From positions 62,001 to 126,000 of the forward strand of contig VWPU01010321.1 in assembly GCA_013398955.1 (NCBI GenBank): a DNA stretch of 64,000 bases, given 5' to 3'. Positions 39,401 to 50,649 of this stretch are shown in pieces; within the stretch, counting starts at the first letter, position 1, and each line of letters begins with the position of its first letter. The notes under the pieces are model-generated. The model had not been told where the DNA came from, made no database searches, and saw only the letters and a list, made by a program, of their open reading frames with translations. Position numbers and translations under genes: made by a program. Source of the stretch: Callaeas wilsoni. Lineage: Eukaryota; Chordata; Aves; Passeriformes; Callaeidae.

Positions 39401-42362
39401 TTGAATATATCTTTATTTAACCAGGATGAAAAAAGCTGCCTAAAATTCCTTTTGACATAGAACATAACAATATAGCAATCTCTACAAAACTCATAATTCT
39501 CAGGGAAATTGTTAACCAATTATAAACATAACACAAAATATCAATGGCTATGATGTATTTTAAACACAATTATGATAATAAAGTATAATCAAATATGTGC
39601 AAGCAGTAGCAATTACTAGTGCATATCATTAAGCCATCTGCTAATTAATCCTAAGCAATAATATGGTTTATTTAATAAGTTTCAGCATTTCCCTTTGAAG
39701 ATGTCTACAGAAAAATAAGTGGTTTATGTCTGGTGAAGCAGGAAATGATTCTATGAGACTACAGTTTTGTAATAACTTGGAACCTCTCAGATGTTTTTAT
39801 TTAATTGCTGCCACTACTGCAATAATTTTAAATATCACCAGGCTGCTGAGAGAAAAACCTGTGAGAACAAGAGCGTGGGAGCTGCTTTTGAGTAGAAAGC
39901 AGTTCACAACAGCCAACACATTGATCACAGAAGAGGTCATCTCGAAGGCCTGAAATGATAGGAGAACCTCCAATTTATTTCATGGCACTGCATATGGGAT
40001 GGGAACACTCAGTACCGTAAGATATAAACTGCTTTAGTTTTACTACCGAATTCAGTAGCTTTATGTAATTGTTCCATCTGGCTAAATACCTCATAGTTAG
40101 TGTCTGGTATTTTAAGTATCAAACATTTTTCCCTGTCATCCTAAAATTTGCTGCTACACATATAGAATATGTTTTGTTATTCTCTCATGTGAACATCTAC
40201 TATGAGAACTGATCTACTATCAGTTTCCTTATTTCCTCTGTGAAAAAGTCCATTCTGCCAAGTATAAAGGACTATCCTCCCATAACGAAATAAAATATTT
40301 AAAGTATATTATAGGCATAGAACTCCCTAAAGATTTAGAAAACATTCTTTAAACTGCACATAATACATCTAGCGCCAAGTCTTTTGACACAGCTTCATTT
40401 TCTTAAAGAAGGAAAGATGTTGCAATTTAGTGTTTTATGTATTTTATAGTGTTTGAACTGCTACTCCAATAAATGCTAAATTAGCAATATTTGTTTTAAA
40501 AAGGGACAGCTTGTGCAAACCTTAGAGAGATGGAGGATTAAGTGATACTTTCATCAATCAAGATGACATTGCTTTTCAGGAGAAGGAGAGGGGGGCTGTG
40601 AGAAGGCAACGGGGGGAACAATCAACTTCCATTTCTCTTGAAGGAAGTACTGCAGGGATTTATCAGCTGGCAAGTCAAATGCAGAAAATGTCATCTGATA
40701 AAAGGCTGTGGTCTGATCCATCAAATCCTCTGAAACTCTGCTGAAGAAAGTATGGTGCAAAGAGAATAATTTCCAATTTAAACCACTCTACGGGTAGAAG
40801 CATTTCATATGGATTTTATCTGACAGTAAGATTAAATCAGCTCAGTTAAAAACAGAAAAGGAGCACTTGAGTTTTCATGGTCCTTAACTTTTTCAAATAA
40901 AGGAATAAAACATGACCTTGCGTGTCTTATTCACTAGAACCAGAGAGCCAGAACAGTCAGGGTCCTGCAAATCTAAAGTAAAGAGACTACAGTACAAAGG
41001 GACATGACTTTGCAGTGCTCATAGTGACACTGCTGCTGCTGCCTGAAGAGGAAGGTTGAGAGTGACCAGCTTGTTACTAGCCACTGACAGCTTCTGCGAG
41101 GTGCATCGCTCCTGCTCTGTAAATGAGCCCAGCTTTTATTTTTAAACCCAACCCAACCGATTTGATCACTGGCATAAGGCAACCCTGATAGTGGTGGCCT
41201 GGTCTGTGGCATCAGGCTGTGAAGTGGAGCTAGGCTGAGCCCAGTGACCAGCTCCCAGACCTTGCATGAAACTCTTGGATTCATCTTACCTTCCTCAGTC
41301 TCCTTTCAACAGTTAGTTATGCACTGAGACCAACGTGCAGGTCTCCTCTAACAAGTAGGTCTCCTCTAGGTGCACAAGCCAGCAAAAAGAGCAAAGGAAA
41401 CATCGTCCAAGCCATGTCCGCAGTGGGTGGAAATCTGGAGACAGTTCCAAGCTGGGTTTGCAGGAGAAGCCTCTCTGTGCTTCCAGTCAAATCCCTGCCT
41501 GCCCCCTCATTCCTCTCCAGGCAATGACTCACCTCCTGTAGCAGGCAGAGGAACTGCACGGCTGTGCCCAGGGTAGGACAGCCACCCTAAGCCAGGTTTC
41601 CTCCCTTCCTGCTTTGCCAGTCAATTGTGTTAATCCACTTTGTTTCACTCCTGTCTCATGAGATGAAGTGCAATCACAAGCAGAATATGCACTATCACAC
41701 ACATGACTTATACAGCATTTTGTATATTTATTCTTATTACTTAAACACAACCTTCCACCTGATCTTGAATCCCTCATAGTTATGTAAAGCCATCTTTATC
41801 AAAAAGTAGGAGATAATACAAATGCCAAATGAGCTCACGACAGAAGAGACAACACAAGCTAGCAATTACAGCAGAAAAAAGAATGCTTTATACAAATATA
41901 AGGCAAAGCATTTTTATTTGTGTCTAATAATAATATAAAAAAATTATCTCTATCATTTGATGTCTCAGTCAAAATAAATAACACCATTAAAAATATTATT
42001 TTACTGATGTCTGGGACTTAAAAAGACATCAGCTTCCACAGTTCCTAAGGAAATCAAACAGCACATTTTTAAACTGCAGGTTACCAGTATAAAACAAAAT
42101 ATTGCCATTGGCACTTTATGCAAATCAAAGAAAAAGATAGTTTTTTCAGTAAATAAAGCCAAAATAGACAAAATAATAAATGCAGCTACAATATGCTCAT
42201 AGTTCTTCATGGCAAAAATCTACGGACTTATACAATTTAATCTATACATAGGAACTTTGATAAGAATTTTATGCAACAGAAGGATTATTTGAGGGGGTGA
42301 AGCAAAGGAAAAATCTAGTGTGTCATGAGCTGTTATTCCAACTTGAAAGCATGCAAGCTTGA
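36418..42362. other. Gene-free stretch with possible regulatory DNA
   Basis: About 6 kb without a supported exon. Sections at about 36560-36990 and 39560-39700 are AT-rich with several homeodomain-type cores (TTAATTAA at 36681-36688, CTAATTAATC at 39641-39650) and resemble vertebrate conserved non-coding elements in texture only. A GC-richer patch at 40970-41580 contains short frames on both strands and one donor-like GAG|GTGAGTCAT on the minus strand near 41530, but no recognisable protein. Confidence 0.45.
38962..39006 (+). repeat. G/T-rich tract with G-quadruplex potential
   Basis: G runs of 4 (38962-38965), 2 (38984-38985), 4 (38990-38993) and 6 (39001-39006) are separated by T-rich spacers. 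Three strong tracts plus one weak one could form an imperfect quadruplex on the plus strand. No promoter or gene is attached to it. Confidence 0.5.
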
Positions 42363-44165
42363 CAGTCCAACCTATGACCAAACACCACCTTGTCAACTGG
42401 ACTAAGTGCCACATCTAGTCTTTTCGTAAACACTTCCAGGAACAGTTACTCCACCACTTCGCTGGGCAACCCATTCCAATGCCCAATGAGCTTTTCTGTG
42501 AAGAACTTCCTGTGTCCAACTTAAACTTCTCCTGGTGCAGTTTAACACTGTGTCCTCCTGTCCTGTCGCTGGTTGCCTGGGAGAAGAGGCTGACTGCCAC
42601 CTGGCTCCCATCTCCTTTCACAGAGTTGTAGAGTGATAAGGCTCCCCTGAGTCTCCTCCTCTCCAGGCTAAACACTCCCTCAGCCACTCTTCGTAGGACT
42701 TGTGCTCCAGACTCTTCCATGGCCTTTTTGCCCTTCTCTGGACACTTTCCAGCAGCCCAGAACTGGACGCAGCACTCAAGGTGTGGCCTCACCAGTGCTG
42801 AGTACAGGGGAAGAATCACTTCCCTGGTCCTGCTGGCCACACCATTCCTGATACAGGCCAGGATGCCATTGGCATTTTTGGCCACGTGGGACACGGCTGG
42901 CCCATGTTCAATCGCTTGTGGACCAGTACCTCCAGGTCCCTTTCTGCCTGGTCTCTGTCCAGCCACTCTGTCCCCAGCCTGTAGCGCTGCAGGGGTTGTT
43001 GTGGCCAAAGTGCAGAATTCGGCGCTTGAACTTGTAAACCTCATATTGTTGGACTCAGCCCATAAACCCAGCCTGTCCAATCCCTCTGCAGAGCCCTCCT
43101 ACCCTCCAGCAGATCGACACTTGTGCCCAGCTTGGTGTCATCTGCAAATTTGCTAATGGTACACTCAATCCCCATATCCAGACCATCAATGAAGACATTA
43201 AACAGGACTGGCCCCAGTACTGACCCCTGGGGGACCCCACTGGTGCCTGGCTGCCACCTGGATGCAGCACCGTTCACCACCACTCTCTGGCCTGGCCATC
43301 CAGCCAGTTTTTAAACTAGTGAAGAGTGCACATGTCCAAGTCATGGGCTGACAGCTTTTCCAGGAGCATGCTGTGGGAGACAGTGTCAAAGGCTTTGTTG
43401 AGGTCCAGGTAGACAATATCCACAGCCTTGCCTTCATCCACCAGGTGGGTCACCTGGTCATAAAAGGAGATCAGGTTGGTCAGGCGGGACCTGCCGCTAC
43501 TAAATCCATGCTGTCTGGGTCTGGTCCCCTGGCTGTCCTGTAAGTGCCATGTGATTGCACTCAGGAAGGTCTGTTCCATAACCTTGCTGGGCACTGAGGT
43601 CAGGCTGACAGGCCTGTAGTTTCCCAGGTTCTCCTTCCAGCCCCCTTATAGATGACTGCCAGTTTCCAGTCATCTGGGACCTCCTCAGTCAGCCAGGATT
43701 GATGATAAATCATGGAGAGTGGCTTGGTGAGCTCTTCTGCCAGCTCCATCATCACCTGCGGATCCCATCTGGTCCCACAGACTTGTGAACATCTATGTGA
43801 CTCAGCTGGTCTCTAACTGCTCCCTCCTGGATTACGGGGGGGCTATTCTGCTCCCTGACACCATCTATTAGCTGAGGAGGTCAGCTGTCCTGAGGACCAC
43901 CTGCCTTATTGTTGAAAACCAAGGAAAAGAAGGTGTTAAGTACCTCAGCTTTTTCTTTATTTTTTGGTGACTATATTTTCCACCATGCCCAATAAAGAAT
44001 GGAGGTTTTCCTTACCCCTCCTTTTGCTATTAATGCATTTATAGAAACATTTTTAATTGTCCTTTACAGAAGTGATTATGCCTACCGCAGGCTTCCACTC
44101 ATCTCCTAGGTCACTCATTGGTTTCTGTATTTGCTTCTGTAGTAACTATCTTAGGCAACTGAGAT
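42363..44165 (-). mobile_element. CR1 LINE, 1.8 kb, minus strand, RT motifs readable
   Basis: A 5'-truncated CR1 read toward lower coordinates. From 43594 to 43316 an open piece carries the QHGF segment and RT motif A (YLDLNKAFDTV, catalytic Asp codon about 43403-43405). From 43283 to 43041 a second piece holds motif B ([14 protein letters not shown]) and motif C ([12 protein letters not shown] codons 43137-43148). From 43080 to 42415 a third piece, 221 codons, covers the thumb and C-terminal region. The pieces lie in different frames, so the copy is frameshifted. Upstream, 43600-44165 matches the antisense of the region preceding motif A ('aagtacctcagctttttctt', 'cccaataaagaatggagg'). The endonuclease is absent. 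The terminal 3' repeat is eroded, starting near CAGTCCAACC. The copy is dead but only moderately diverged. Confidence 0.93.
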
Positions 44166-46354
44166 ACAATGTGTTGTCAGCCAGCCTCCAAAGTAAATAT
44201 ATGGATAAATAAGCGTCTTGCTTTCTTGGTTCCCTAATGGGTGTAAGCATGTGTAGGAGTCTAATGTTTCATCTTCATTTTCCACAGCAGCTCAAAAGAA
44301 ATCTTGAAAACAGTGAGGACGTTTTTGGGAGCTGTTTCTCTGCAGTAGGGACAAGCCAATGTTCAAATCTGCATTTAGAGACTCAAAAATTTGGGACATG
44401 TTTAAGGCTTGTGAGAAGGTTTTACACGTTCCAAAGCCAGAAACAAACTTGAGAATCTGGGTTTAAGTGTAGGCTTTGGTGCCAAGGCCTGCTCAGAGGT
44501 GGAAAGGAATGGACTCTTTCTGCATTTCACTGCTTAGAGTGATAGAACAGCTGTGAAAGAAGGTTTCATGCCTCCCTTCATCTTCCTCTGTCCCCATTTT
44601 CCCCTCATTCCTCTTCCACTTTTAAAACATAATGATGGACAAATCCTTTTTTCCCCCCAAATTTTCTACTGAGCCCAATATGCAGACACATTTATATGCA
44701 AATCAGTTATATAAAAATGCTCTGTATTATCTAAAAAACCTATCAGAAATGAAGCATTTGTGCCTCAGCAGGTAATACTCAGGCAAATATTCCAGTGATT
44801 TTTGCATTGTGTCTGAAGTGAATTATGAAGAATTGTTGAGGGTGAGAAATGACCTTTAAGCCCATTAAAGTACATCAGAAGCTGATTGTTGCACAATCTT
44901 CCAGGATGGTAACTAATTGTTTCCAAAGCAACTCTGGCACTTCTGATTTTGTTGTTGTTGTTGTTATTATTAATCTTGTCATTTACGAGTTTCTTATTCT
45001 TTGATTAAAAATTTTGTTCCCTTTTCCAATTAACATTCTTTTTTCATGTTCTATGTTTCTGCTTTAGTCCCATCATCCACACTATGATTAAAGAGGATGC
45101 ATTACAACATTAACTTATCATACACCATTTAACACTCAAGACAATTTTTTCCCCTTTTTTATCTGCCTTTTCCCCTTCTTCCTTTTTGTTAAATGCTATT
45201 ATACATGAATTTTCAGTTTGGCCTTATTTTTCTCTAAAAACAACCAAACAAATTTTCTAGTCTATCACTTTTTTTTCTTTTAAAGCTGCATTATCACCAC
45301 TGACATTGAAAATACGGGAACAGAAGACAGTTTTTAAAAGATTTTATGCATGGTTGAAGTCGATGTGCTTTATACAATAGACATTTTACTTCATTTTTAA
45401 AGTAATAGTTTAGTTCCTCATTTTTGCATGAACTTTTAACTCCCTCCCCCCAAAAAAGTGGAAATTCATGTCTGTCAAACTCAGTGTCATCTATCTACTT
45501 AGAGCTATTTTGTAGTCCCTTGGTTTAACCCCTGGTGGAGGAGACACTCTGGATTTCGGGTGAGCTGGAGCAGAAAGAGAAAGCATAAAGTGTGGGTAAT
45601 TGGTAAACTGTGATGGCATCATGAAATGCTGCTCAGGACATACTAGAGGAAAGGTAAATCAAAGTTTTTTTCAGTGCTGATGGAAAAAACTATGCTGCCA
45701 CCATCCTGATCCACCAGCATTTGTGTGGAAGGAAGAAGCAAGGTTTCTCTCCTTTCTTGCAAGCTGGGACGTGACTGGCACAAGAATCCCTCTCCTACAT
45801 TGAGTATTACCATATTCTGCCTGTATCCATGAAAAAAAACTGTGGGTGCTATTTGAGGAGGAAAGCATTGCTTAGCATAAATGAATTTATAATTCCTCCT
45901 TGCCTGTGCTTGGGGAAACATGACAGAAGACAGCTCTGAAACAGCTTATAAAAGATATTCAGAAAGAGTCACCAGTCTAGCACGCTATTAACTGAATTTC
46001 AGATATGAAAACAAGGGGAAAACAATGGAATTAATATTTAAAGGTGTCTAAATGAAGAGGAAGAAGTATACTCCATGGACCTTTAAAAAGCATAAATGCC
46101 TACAATGTGCCCTGCAGAGAAAAAGAGATTTCCAAAACAACTTGCCATTAGAGCTGCAGGTTCTGCAAATCTCTGGAGATAGGGTATATTTTATTCAAAC
46201 TCATAAATATCAATTTCAATGCTGTTCCACTGGGAATCAGTAACTCTGATTTGAGATCTCTATGTCAGATCCTTGATTAAGTAATAGTAATACATGGAAA
46301 AGAGAACTTTTAGATGTGGTTACAAGCCACTGTGTTTATACCCTTTGGAACTGG
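44166..46354. other. Gene-free stretch with possible enhancer-like segment
   Basis: No supported exon. The part from about 44640 to 44960 contains a perfect octamer ATGCAAAT (44696-44703) and a C/EBP-type GTTGCACAAT (44888-44897), and has the even AT-rich texture of conserved non-coding DNA. It is followed by a short trinucleotide repeat. The minus-strand frame at 45643-45921 (92 codons) is not recognisable. Confidence 0.45.
44949..44972. repeat. Trinucleotide microsatellite (GTT/ATT)
   Basis: About five GTT units run straight into a few TTA units. It is short and imperfect and likely length-variable. Confidence 0.85.
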
Positions 46355-47312
46355 TGTAGTAGGTTGACCCTGGCTGGATGCCAGACACCCATCCAAGCCT
46401 CTCTGTCACTCTCTGCAGCAGCTGGACAGGGGAGTGAAAATATAGCAAAGGGTTCATGAGTTGAGATAAGGACTGGGAGAGATCACTCATCAAATACTAC
46501 CACAGGCAAAACAGTCTCAAATTAGAGAGATTAATTGCATTATTACCAACAAAATCAGAGCTGGATAATGAGAAGTAAAATAAGACCTTAAAACCACCTT
46601 CCCACCCCTTCTTCCTCCTCAGCTCTCCCTCCTCCTCCAGCAGCAGAGGGAGATGGGAATGGGGGTTACAGTCAGCTCCTCACAGGCTATTTCTGCCACT
46701 TCTCTCATAGAGAAGTCCTTCACCTTCTCCAACTTGGGGTCCCTCCTATGGGAAAGAGCTCTCCACAAACTTCTCCAAAATGTGTACATCCCTCAGCAGC
46801 AGTTCTCCACAACCTACTCCAACATGGGTCACTCTTTCATGGAGTGCAGTCCTTCAAGAACAGGCTGCTCCAGTGTGATCTGCCATGGGATCACAGGTCC
46901 TACCAGGAAACCTGCTCCAGTGTGGGCTCCTCTCCCTGTGGGTCTGCAGATCCCATCCAGGACTCTGTTCCAGAATGAGCCTCCAGCGGGGTCACAGCTT
47001 CTTTCAGGCATCCACCTGCTCCATTGTGGGTCTCCTTCATGGGCTGCAGGTGGATCTCTGCATCCCTGTGACCTCCATGGGCTGCAGGGGCTCAGGTGTT
47101 TCATCATGGGCTTCACCACAGACTGCAGAGGAATCCCAGCTCCAGTGCCTGGATCACCTTCTCCTCCTTCTCCTTCTCTACTAATCTTGGTGTCTGCAGG
47201 GCTGTTCCTCTCACATGTTCTCACTCCTTTCTTCTCTGACTGCAATTACATCTGCAACATCACTTTTTTTCCTCTTAAATATGTTATCACAGAGGATTTA
47301 CCACCATTTCTA
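46355..47312 (-). mobile_element. Avian endogenous-retrovirus LTR, minus strand, truncated
   Basis: The plus strand starts TGTAGTAGGTTGACCCTGG and continues GGCTGGATGCCAGACACCC, GAGATAAGGACTGGGAGAGA and TCACTCATCAAATAC. This is the reverse complement of a high-copy bird LTR that I recognise from neoavian genomes. On the minus strand the TATA box TATTTAAG is intact (47275-47282) and the poly-A signal is degraded to AATAAT near 46540. The outer U3 part beyond the TATA box is nearly all missing. Between about 46735 and 47135 it holds degenerate units of roughly 40-50 bases built on 'ctccagtgtgggctcct' and 'tgggctgcag'. No viral coding region adjoins it, so it is a solo, 5'-truncated LTR. A 224-codon plus-strand frame crosses it and is an artefact of the stop-poor repeats. 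Confidence 0.7.
46735..47135. repeat. Degenerate internal tandem repeats of the LTR
   Basis: Successive units share a core like TGCTCCAGTGTGGGCTCC followed by a CCATGGG and CTGCAG or TCACAG block, spaced some 40-50 bases. Units are diverged from each other, which indicates that the array was already present when the element inserted. Confidence 0.7.
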
Positions 47313-47325
47313 ACAGCTGCTCTCT

Positions 47326-47664
47326 AAAGCTTCCTGAGCAGGGGGCATGGAAAGCGAGGTGGTGATCTCTTCTTGTAATCCAGTGACAGGACACTGGATA
47401 GGAATGCTCCAAAGCCATGGCAGAGGAGGTTTAGACAGGACATTGGGAAACATTTCTTTACCGGGAGGATGGTCAAACACTGGAACAGGCCTCCAAGGGA
47501 GCTGGTTGATGCCCCAAGCCTGATTGTGCCTAGGAGGCACTTGGGCAATGCCCTTAATAACCACCTTTCACTTCTGGTCAGCCTTGAATTGTTCGGGCAG
47601 GTGGACTAGTGATTGTTGTAGGTCCCTTCCCACTGAAATATTCTGTTCTAGTCTATTCATCTAG
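47326..47664 (+). mobile_element. CR1 LINE 3' end, plus strand
   Basis: The sequence follows the sense strand of the CR1 3' end: TGATCTCTTCTTG, GAGGAGGTTTAGACAGGACA, TTGGGAAACATTTCTTTACC, CACTGGAACAGGCC and GTAGGTCCCTTCCCACTGAA. It finishes with the ATTCTGTTCTAGTCTATTC-like terminal repeat of a CR1 subtype that ends in ATTCT units. It starts a few bases after the LTR, in the opposite orientation. Frames are interrupted, so it has no coding capacity. Confidence 0.88.
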
Positions 47665-48759
47665 AAGGAATATAATAAGCTCTGAAGAGACACCAGTTAA
47701 AAAAGATCAGTTAAGCCTAAGGACACATTTGAACTGAAGTATTTGCAATGGAATCTGAAGCAATTCAGATCTGCTTTGCTCTCAAATGCTCTTGTGGGCC
47801 ATTGCCAGTTAAATTAAGATTCTTAGCCTGGTCCTTGTCTAGTCCTGTACAGCATTTCTTACAGTCTTACTTTGGAATTTGACTCGGTCTAATTTCAATC
47901 CTTATTTTTGTCAGTTCATACAAAGGTTTTACCACTACCAGGATGTGATAACTAGTAAGCTTTGTAACAGGGCTTGTTTTCTTAAGAGTTGCAGTCAAAA
48001 TGCCCAAGTGTTCTGAGAATCCTACAATTTGGACACAATGTATCCTTAGATGTTAAGTTTTCGGAAGTGCCTTTAGTTAAATTTTAGTGATGGCAAAATA
48101 AGCCACCATATTCAGCTCTGTTACTAGATATTTTGTACTGGGACACATAATTCTCCTAAAGCAAGAAAGCCCTGCAGTGTTGCAACATACTAAGCTGCTA
48201 TGCGTAGCTTCCCCTTAAAGCAACACTTCATCATAAAAATAGAGTTAATATATAGCCTACCAGTTCAACTAGTCAAAAAGAGGATCTCATTTCCTCATTG
48301 AAGTGAGAGAAAACTTGACAGTTTTCTTCTACAGCATCTGTCATAATTCCTTTCTATATTCTCACTCTCTAAACCCAAAGCATTTAAAATAGAAAAGTCT
48401 TTTATGATATTTTCTAGATATATGTTTGGGCATAGTAGGTGTGAGTGCTTAAAAAGCATGATTCATATAAAAATTATATTTCTTGTACAACATCCAGCAA
48501 CAACATAAGACAGAGATGAGAACAAAAATAATCACCTAAATAAGCGCTGCAGAGGGGTGTTAAAAGGAATATTTATCACCATTCAGGGAACTTCAGCAAG
48601 ACTAAAATAAGTCACAAAAGTCTAAGGAACCCTCTTGTGAATTCTGTTCTTCATAAACAGCACCTTTCGAGGTACACCACCAGAGGAATATTTCAGTCTC
48701 TCTGAGCATACCTCTTCCACGTGGGAACATTCAATTCCACATGCCGGCTTGGTTTCGCA
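47665..48759. other. Gene-free stretch
   Basis: AT-rich DNA with no supported gene or repeat. Confidence 0.5.
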
Positions 48760-49075
48760 TCCTCATTAAATTCTTTTGTAAACCCTTCATGTCCTCCAAG
48801 TATTGACATTAAAAATCCTCCTGCTTTTGTCATCTATAAATTTTGATGCACTCCATATCAAATCAATTCCTAAATCACTAATATAAATGTTAAATAGAAA
48901 ATAGCTCCAGGCAACCTAATCTGTCATATTCTGCTTGGAGAATCCTTTATCATTTATTATGATCCTTCAGGGGCCCACTTACTACCTATTAATAATCCCT
49001 TTTCCCTGACCAGTCTTCATACCTCCCTCATGACTTTTCTTACTAGTTTCTTATGATCTATATTTAGAAAAGTGC
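48760..49075 (-). mobile_element. Possible ancient LINE (CR1-like) remnant
   Basis: The plus strand contains GTCATCTATAAATTTTGATG, then TAAATCACTAATATAAATGT with TTAAATAGAAAATAGCTCCA. This is the order seen in the antisense of the LINE RT segment around the FADD box of old CR1 copies. Divergence is heavy and all frames are broken. The similarity is from memory and might not survive an alignment. Confidence 0.3.
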
Positions 49076-49836
49076 TGCTAATATAAATGCAAATTCACCT
49101 CACACTGTTAACCTGTTAACCATAGCAAATAAAGATCACATTTTTCTCTATGATATGTTTCCAGTTTCATGCGGACACCAGCTAACAACTCTTTGCCTTC
49201 AAATACTGTACTATATTCCCTAAGTATGAAGATGTTACCCCAGCTTAGATAATATTAAACATTGGCATCATCTACCTTCTTAGCCTTTGCCAAGTAACAG
49301 AGTTGGTCCTCTAGTTTTTGCTGACAGGATGGGCTCTTGTGATTCAAAACGGAAGATCAGAGACGTCTCTCAGGCAGCACAAATAATTCCTTCTCTAAAC
49401 CAAAGCAATTTCACCTTCCATGGTTCTCAGCTGCATCATACTTTCTCCCTTGCTGCGTATGCTGCTTACACCATCATGTTCCAGGAGACAATAAGGATCA
49501 GCTAACTGTTCTCACTCTCTCAATAACTGCAGAGATCAGGCATGTAATGTGGGTGTTTAATTATCCTGCTGTTATCCCATCACCACAAAATTATTGCTTT
49601 ATTATTTTGGCAGGAAATTGTAGTCCTTGCGTCTTACAAATACTCATTTATCTTACATCTTCTGCTAGTTATGTTGGCTTTCAACGTCTACAAAAGCACT
49701 GTGTATAGGGTGAAAACAATAACCATATTAACTGCTTTGGAACGTTCAGGAATTCTAATTCCAGTTCTAAATTAAGGCAGAAAAAAGATTTTATTCTTAT
49801 TACTGAAGCAATGGCCATTACTCCTTAGCTAAGGTT

Positions 49837-50181
49837 ATGGTGCAGTTGCACAGCTATGGAGGTGTTTGTTGGGTTTGGAATATTGCAGTGAGAAAGGGAG
49901 GCAGGTGGCAGCTGGAACAGGTTGGCCCTACAAAATGTGCTAAGGTGGATTTCTCTCCGGGACAGGGAAGCAGCAGTCAGTTGCAGTGTGCCAAATGTTA
50001 CATGGCCAGACAGCCTGGGCTGCAGCACTGCACCAGCTGTGGGGAGAAGGGGAGAGAGGCTTTGTGCAGGTGCAAGAATGGGAGGTCTTCCCATGGACTG
50101 AAGAAAATGTGTGTTTCTTCCTTCAAGGGCATGGGAGATTTTCGTGAGGTTCAGATAGCTCAAGACTCAAGGGGCAGCTGA
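49837..50181 (+). CDS. Unrecognised Cys-rich 114-codon open frame
   Basis: An open frame of 114 codons begins at an ATG (49837) and ends at a TGA (50179-50181). Residues about 51-82 contain CAKC, then CTSC eleven residues later, then CRC eight residues later, a spacing reminiscent of a small zinc-binding module. The region is richer in GC than its flanks. I do not recognise a family. The complementary strand is open over nearly the same span (50163-49825), which argues that absence of stops may reflect base composition. It could be a decayed part of a retroelement ORF1, a pseudogene or chance. No splice signals or promoter were found around it. Confidence 0.15.
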   Translation: MVQLHSYGGVCWVWNIAVRKGGRWQLEQVGPTKCAKVDFSPGQGSSSQLQCAKCYMARQPGLQHCTSCGEKGREALCRCKNGRSSHGLKKMCVSSFKGMGDFREVQIAQDSRGS

Positions 50182-50649
50182 GTAACAGACTAACTCTTGG
50201 GATAATGTGGCCCCTGAAACAGGGAAGGCAATGGCTAAATGCACAACCCTCCTCTGTCCAAATCTGATAAGGATGGGAAGAATTTTCTATAGTCAGTGAA
50301 TGTACATATGCTATACCCCCCCTTCTTCTTCCTATATATAGTTACAGTACCTCCTTCTGGTACTATAACATATGCCTATTTGAAGTATAGTGCAGCTGTT
50401 ATTTTAAGAAGAAAAGCTGTTTAATTGGGTAATTAAACAGAATATTGTTTCTACCACTCATAGAACCTTTTTTTAATATTTGAGGGAAATGAAGGCAAGT
50501 CACAATACATGTAATCTCCAGCCAAAGTTGTGCATATTTATTCTCTAGTAAGAAATACTGGCTGATTTTTCAAGAACTTATTGAAATCTCATGAGTTAAC
50601 TGTATTCATGTGCAGGAAGGCTGGGAATTTTGGCAGAAGCTATGCTTGG
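50182..50649. other. Gene-free spacer
   Basis: No feature seen. AT-rich sequence lies between the Cys-rich frame and the CR1 copy. Confidence 0.5.

Noticed and set aside
41529..41777. Minus-strand frame with a donor-like GAG|GTGAGTCAT
   Set aside because: No acceptor at a sensible distance, and the frame hits a stop at the donor. A lone donor motif is expected by chance in 64 kb.
42719..43156. 145-codon plus-strand frame
   Set aside because: Antisense shadow of the CR1 reverse-transcriptase region on the minus strand.
46653..47327. 224-codon plus-strand open frame, the longest in the window
   Set aside because: It runs antisense through an LTR and its internal degenerate repeats. Its translation is a low-complexity Pro/Ser/Leu-rich series with no domain.
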